Part shown: piece after piece, positions 61,399 to 64,000 of the stretch
Position numbering within the stretch: position 1 is the first letter of the stretch
Layout: each line of letters starts with the position of its first letter
Source of the DNA: Edaphobacter sp. 4G125
GTDB lineage: Bacteria > Acidobacteriota > Terriglobia > Terriglobales > Acidobacteriaceae
Direction of reading: 5' to 3'
DNA length: 64,000 nt
Assembly: GCF_014274685.1 (NCBI RefSeq)
Contig: NZ_CP060393.1
Span: 124,001 to 188,000 of the forward strand
Translations under genes and position numbers: made by a program
Notes under the pieces: generated by a model
What the model was told of the DNA's origin: nothing
Databases searched by the model: none
Seen by the model: the letters and a program-made list of their open reading frames with translations, nothing else

Positions 61399-61434
61399 CG
61401 TTTCTGCTCCTTAAAAACTTTTTAATTGCATCGA

Positions 61435-62472
61435 TTACTGAATTACCTTCTCCTGCGACATTGCTTTGGTCCGGTACGATTCGCGCCAAAGTCCCGGAGG
61501 AACGCCTTCCCAGGTACGGAAGGCACGGACAAAGGAGTTCGCATCCTCGTATCCAAGCAGGTAGGCGGCTTCGTTCAGCTCGAGAACAGAGCTGCTGAGG
61601 TAGTAACGCGCCATTTGATGTCTCGCTTCGTCGAGGACACGCTGGAAACTGGAGCCGGATTCCTGCAGACGTCGCTGTAACGTGCGCGAGCTCATATGCA
61701 GCCGACGCGCAATGTCGTCGATGGAAGGTCGATGGCCAGTCAGTTTCTCCTGAATCGCTCCACGAACTCGTTCCGGAAAATTCTCCTGATCTTCTTCCCC
61801 CTGCCGAAGTTGCTTAAGCTCCTGATCGAACTGCGGTGCAAGCATGTCAAGCAGCTCGGCGTTACGTGTAACGAAAGGAGCCTGCGCATCCGCGGCACGA
61901 AAGACAATGGCATTGCGAGTTGCTCCACTGATCACGGAACAGCCGAAGTGTCGCTCAATCACCTTCGAATGTGAACGCGGCTGCATGAACTCCACACGAA
62001 GCGGAGAGATATTTGTGCCCGTACCCAGACGTCCAATCGTTTGAACCCAGGCAAAGCAATGCTCCGTAAGCGTTGGGGGCTCGATCCCAAGTGCAAGTAA
62101 CCAATTGAACTGAATACTCCACTCCGCTTTATCCGTATGCTGCACGATCTCTTCCGGACAGCAGAGCTTCTTATAGCGGGCCATGTGACTGATCGCTGTG
62201 CCGAAGTTCTCGGTTGAGAGAACAGCGATCCCCAGCGGATCAAAACGCTCGGGCCTTGTCTCGGTAGCGAGCCTCAGGCTGATGGCAGGATCTCCGCTGA
62301 CCTCGCCGATGGACCGCCAGAGGGCGAAGAACTCCTCCGTGCTTAAGAGAATGCGTGTCTGCTGAAAGAGGTCCTGGGAGAGTCCGGCTCTGCGCAAAAC
62401 GTCAGAGACACGGACGCCCAGTTCTTCCAATTTCGTATTGAGGCGGCCAGGAACTCGAAAGCGTTTATTCAT
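61435..62472 (-). CDS. AraC family transcriptional regulator
   Basis: The 345-residue protein has an N-terminal ligand-binding domain of the OruR/ArgR type (residues 1-225, RVSDVLRRAGLSQDLFQQTRILLSTEEFFALWRSI) and a C-terminal AraC double helix-turn-helix: SIDDIARRLHMSSRTLQRRLQESGSSFQRVLDEARHQMARYYL and NEAAYLLGYEDANSFVRAFRTWEGVPPGLWRE. It starts two bases after the alcohol dehydrogenase stop, so it is translated from the same transcript and probably controls it. The effector could be the substrate of the dehydrogenase or cupin. Confidence 0.9.
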   Translation of the reverse strand: MNKRFRVPGRLNTKLEELGVRVSDVLRRAGLSQDLFQQTRILLSTEEFFALWRSIGEVSGDPAISLRLATETRPERFDPLGIAVLSTENFGTAISHMARYKKLCCPEEIVQHTDKAEWSIQFNWLLALGIEPPTLTEHCFAWVQTIGRLGTGTNISPLRVEFMQPRSHSKVIERHFGCSVISGATRNAIVFRAADAQAPFVTRNAELLDMLAPQFDQELKQLRQGEEDQENFPERVRGAIQEKLTGHRPSIDDIARRLHMSSRTLQRRLQESGSSFQRVLDEARHQMARYYLSSSVLELNEAAYLLGYEDANSFVRAFRTWEGVPPGLWRESYRTKAMSQEKVIQ

Positions 62473-62474
62473 GA

Positions 62475-63533
62475 TTACTCGGACCGTAAAGAGGCCATAT
62501 CGATAGTGAAGCGATACTTCACATCGGACTTGAGCAGTCTCTCGTAAGCTTCGTTGACCTTCTGGATGGGGATGACCTCCACATCGGCGGTAATGTTGTG
62601 CTCACCGCAGAAGTCGAGCATCTCCTGGGTTTCGGCGATTCCGCCAATCGGCGAACCGGAGAGGCTACGACGTCCAAAGATCAGACCAAAGGCAGGAATA
62701 GAGAGCGGTTTATCGGGTGCTCCAACGAGAGTGAGGTTGCCATCGATCCGGAGCAGGTTGATGTACGCATTAATGTCGTGGTCAGCAGAGACCGCATCGA
62801 GGATGAAGTCGAAGCTGCCAACATGCTTTGCCATCTCGTCTGCATTGCGCGAGATCACGACTTCATCGGCTCCGAGGCGCAATGCATCCTCTTTCTTGCT
62901 GGGCGATGTGGTGAAGACAACGGTATGAGCGCCGAAGGCATGGGCGAATTTCACGCCCATGTGGCCCAGTCCGCCAAGACCGACGATGCCGACCTTCTTG
63001 CCTTTGGTTACTCCCCAATGGCGCAGTGGAGAGTAGGTCGTGATTCCAGCGCAGAGCAGAGGAGCTGCCGCGGCAAGATCGAGGTTCGATGGAACACGCA
63101 GAACAAAATGCTCATCGACGACGATGGTGTCGGAATATCCGCCAAGGGTTCCGCCTCCCAACTGTTTGTCCTGCGAACCGAAGGTGAGCACCATATTGGG
63201 GCAAAACTGCTCCAGGCCGGCCTCGCACTGTGGGCAGGTACCGTCGGAGTCCACCAGGCAACCTACAGCGGCAAGATCGCCAGGCTTGAACTTGGTGACG
63301 GCATAGCCCACCTTCGTAACGCGGCCTATGATCTCGTGCCCGGGAACGCAGGGGTAGATCGTCGGCATGACGTCACTCCACTCGTTACGAGCGTAGTGAA
63401 GATCGGAGTGACAGATTCCGCAGAACAGAATCTCGATCTGTACGTCGTGCTCGGCTGGATCGCGCCGCGCGATCGTGGTGGGGGCGAGCGGCGATTTCGC
63501 ACTAGCAGCGGAGTAGGCTTTTACGTTGTTCAT
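62475..63533 (-). CDS. NAD(P)-dependent alcohol dehydrogenase (cinnamyl alcohol dehydrogenase-like)
   Basis: The 352-residue medium-chain dehydrogenase is of the CAD/YahK type: FCGICHSDLHYARNEW (catalytic zinc Cys and His), YPCVPGHEIIGRV, a structural zinc loop with four cysteines (GCLVDSDGTCPQCEAGLEQFCPN), PLLCAGITTYSPLRHW and IVGLGGLGHMGVKFAHAFG. It should reduce aldehydes to alcohols, often aromatic ones. First gene of the four-gene operon that ends with the hydroxynitrile-lyase-like cupin; the AraC gene begins two bases after it stops. A role in handling an aldehyde released from a cyanohydrin is a possible link. Confidence 0.9.
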   Translation of the reverse strand: MNNVKAYSAASAKSPLAPTTIARRDPAEHDVQIEILFCGICHSDLHYARNEWSDVMPTIYPCVPGHEIIGRVTKVGYAVTKFKPGDLAAVGCLVDSDGTCPQCEAGLEQFCPNMVLTFGSQDKQLGGGTLGGYSDTIVVDEHFVLRVPSNLDLAAAAPLLCAGITTYSPLRHWGVTKGKKVGIVGLGGLGHMGVKFAHAFGAHTVVFTTSPSKKEDALRLGADEVVISRNADEMAKHVGSFDFILDAVSADHDINAYINLLRIDGNLTLVGAPDKPLSIPAFGLIFGRRSLSGSPIGGIAETQEMLDFCGEHNITADVEVIPIQKVNEAYERLLKSDVKYRFTIDMASLRSE

Positions 63534-63681
63534 GCCTCTACGTTAGATGTTGGACGTATGGCACGATATGCAAAATCCGCCATTCTATCTGCACAGCGCG
63601 CCAGACTTTCTGACTCACTTCTTCGAGCCATGGGATTGGAGATCCTGAAACTTCTGCAACTCTTTGGCTATACTGCCGTTT

Positions 63682-64000
63682 ATGCTTCGCATCCTGGTTC
63701 TCAGCCTTCTCTCCTGCGCGCTTGCTGCACAGGCACAGCAGTACGATCTCGTTCTCCGCAACGGCCACGTCATCGATCCGAAGAACAACGTCGATGCCAA
63801 GCTCGACGTCGCCGTCCGCGATGGCAAGATCGCAGCGATTGAACCTTCGATTCCTGCCAGCGCGGCCAAGCAGGCCGTCGACATCTCCGGCCTCTACCTC
63901 ACCCCCGGACTCGTCGATATCCACGAGCATGTCTTTATCGGGCTTCGTCATAACGCCTGGGGGAATGGCGATCTCTCCGTCCAGGCCGATGTCATGGCCA
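63682..64000 (+). CDS. Exported amidohydrolase, N-terminal part (runs off the window)
   Basis: The frame from ATG 63682 reaches the window end with 106 codons. It begins with a signal peptide (MLRILVLSLLSCALAAQAQ), then YDLVLRNGHVIDPKNNVDAK, LDVAVRDGKIAAIE and the metal-binding strand LTPGLVDIHEHVF, with the HxH of amidohydrolases. This resembles the start of dihydroorotase- or deacetylase-type metallohydrolases. The rest of the gene is outside the window, so the substrate cannot be guessed. Confidence 0.85.
   Translation, partial: MLRILVLSLLSCALAAQAQQYDLVLRNGHVIDPKNNVDAKLDVAVRDGKIAAIEPSIPASAAKQAVDISGLYLTPGLVDIHEHVFIGLRHNAWGNGDLSVQADVMA

Noticed and set aside
62598..63842. Open frame of 414 codons on the plus strand, antisense to the alcohol dehydrogenase gene
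   Set aside because: The zinc dehydrogenase on the minus strand has all family motifs; the plus frame has none and ends in a basic low-complexity tail.

Overview
The window reads as chromosomal DNA of a soil Acidobacterium, most likely family Acidobacteriaceae (Granulicella/Terriglobus/Edaphobacter type). This rests on several signs: an Oar-like TonB-dependent receptor with an N-terminal carboxypeptidase-regulatory-like domain; a PadR regulator beside an orphan 'ADOP' MacB/FtsX-type permease; secreted S9 peptidases; an RpoD/DnaG pair; palindromic intergenic repeats; and a 131-residue cupin that looks like a close relative of the manganese hydroxynitrile lyase of Granulicella tundricola. I identified all families by reading the sequence; no database search was made. 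I saw no rRNA, tRNA, CRISPR array, prophage or insertion sequence.

Layout. 0-12.5 kb: a protein cut by the window edge, heparinase II/III-type enzyme, Tgt, secreted esterase, large TonB receptor, a glycerophosphodiesterase whose motif order looks circularly permuted, DUF2252 protein and a TPR protein. 12.6-15.5 kb: arsenic locus, acr3-arsR divergent from arsM-arsC, with a palindromic operator between. 15.5-21.1 kb: S9 peptidase, folK, lpxC, M20 peptidase and a DUF4892-like secreted protein. 21.3-23.7 kb: SRPBCC protein, then an ECF sigma factor, a membrane-anchored partner and a short secretin-N-like protein with overlapping stop/start codons. 23.7-26.8 kb: GTG-started MntR/DtxR regulator divergent from a TonB receptor, with two TTAGG/CCTAA boxes between. 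26.8-31.4 kb: ArnT-like glycosyltransferase overlapping an asparagine synthase by 115 bp, and a CBM9-like protein. 31.5-35.8 kb: MarR regulator divergent from a membrane protein, then PadR plus ADOP permease, each regulator next to a perfect palindrome.

36-49.3 kb: TlpA-like thioredoxin, DPP-IV-like peptidase, acyltransferase, TrmJ-like methyltransferase, YXWGXW-repeat protein, diguanylate cyclase, zinc alcohol dehydrogenase, beta-propeller protein and a quinoprotein with a cytochrome c domain inserted in its propeller. 49.4-54.7 kb: accessory, repeat-rich stretch with a TetR/NmrA-like divergent pair, a tiny omega-like protein, a cupin, a DUF5615 PIN-like protein and a GIY-YIG/DUF4357 nuclease. 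54.7-60.7 kb: rpoD, a small Cys/His protein, an AbrB-type antitoxin without visible toxin, a flippase and dnaG. 60.7-63.5 kb: a compact four-gene operon (alcohol dehydrogenase, AraC regulator, tautomerase, hydroxynitrile-lyase-like cupin). The window ends inside an amidohydrolase gene.

The most notable items are that cupin operon, the permuted glycerophosphodiesterase, and a non-coding element seen three times (about 37.3, 49.4 and 52.6 kb). The element combines a pyrimidine-rich leader, one to three copies of GCAAARTATTSR and a terminal GC-rich hairpin.
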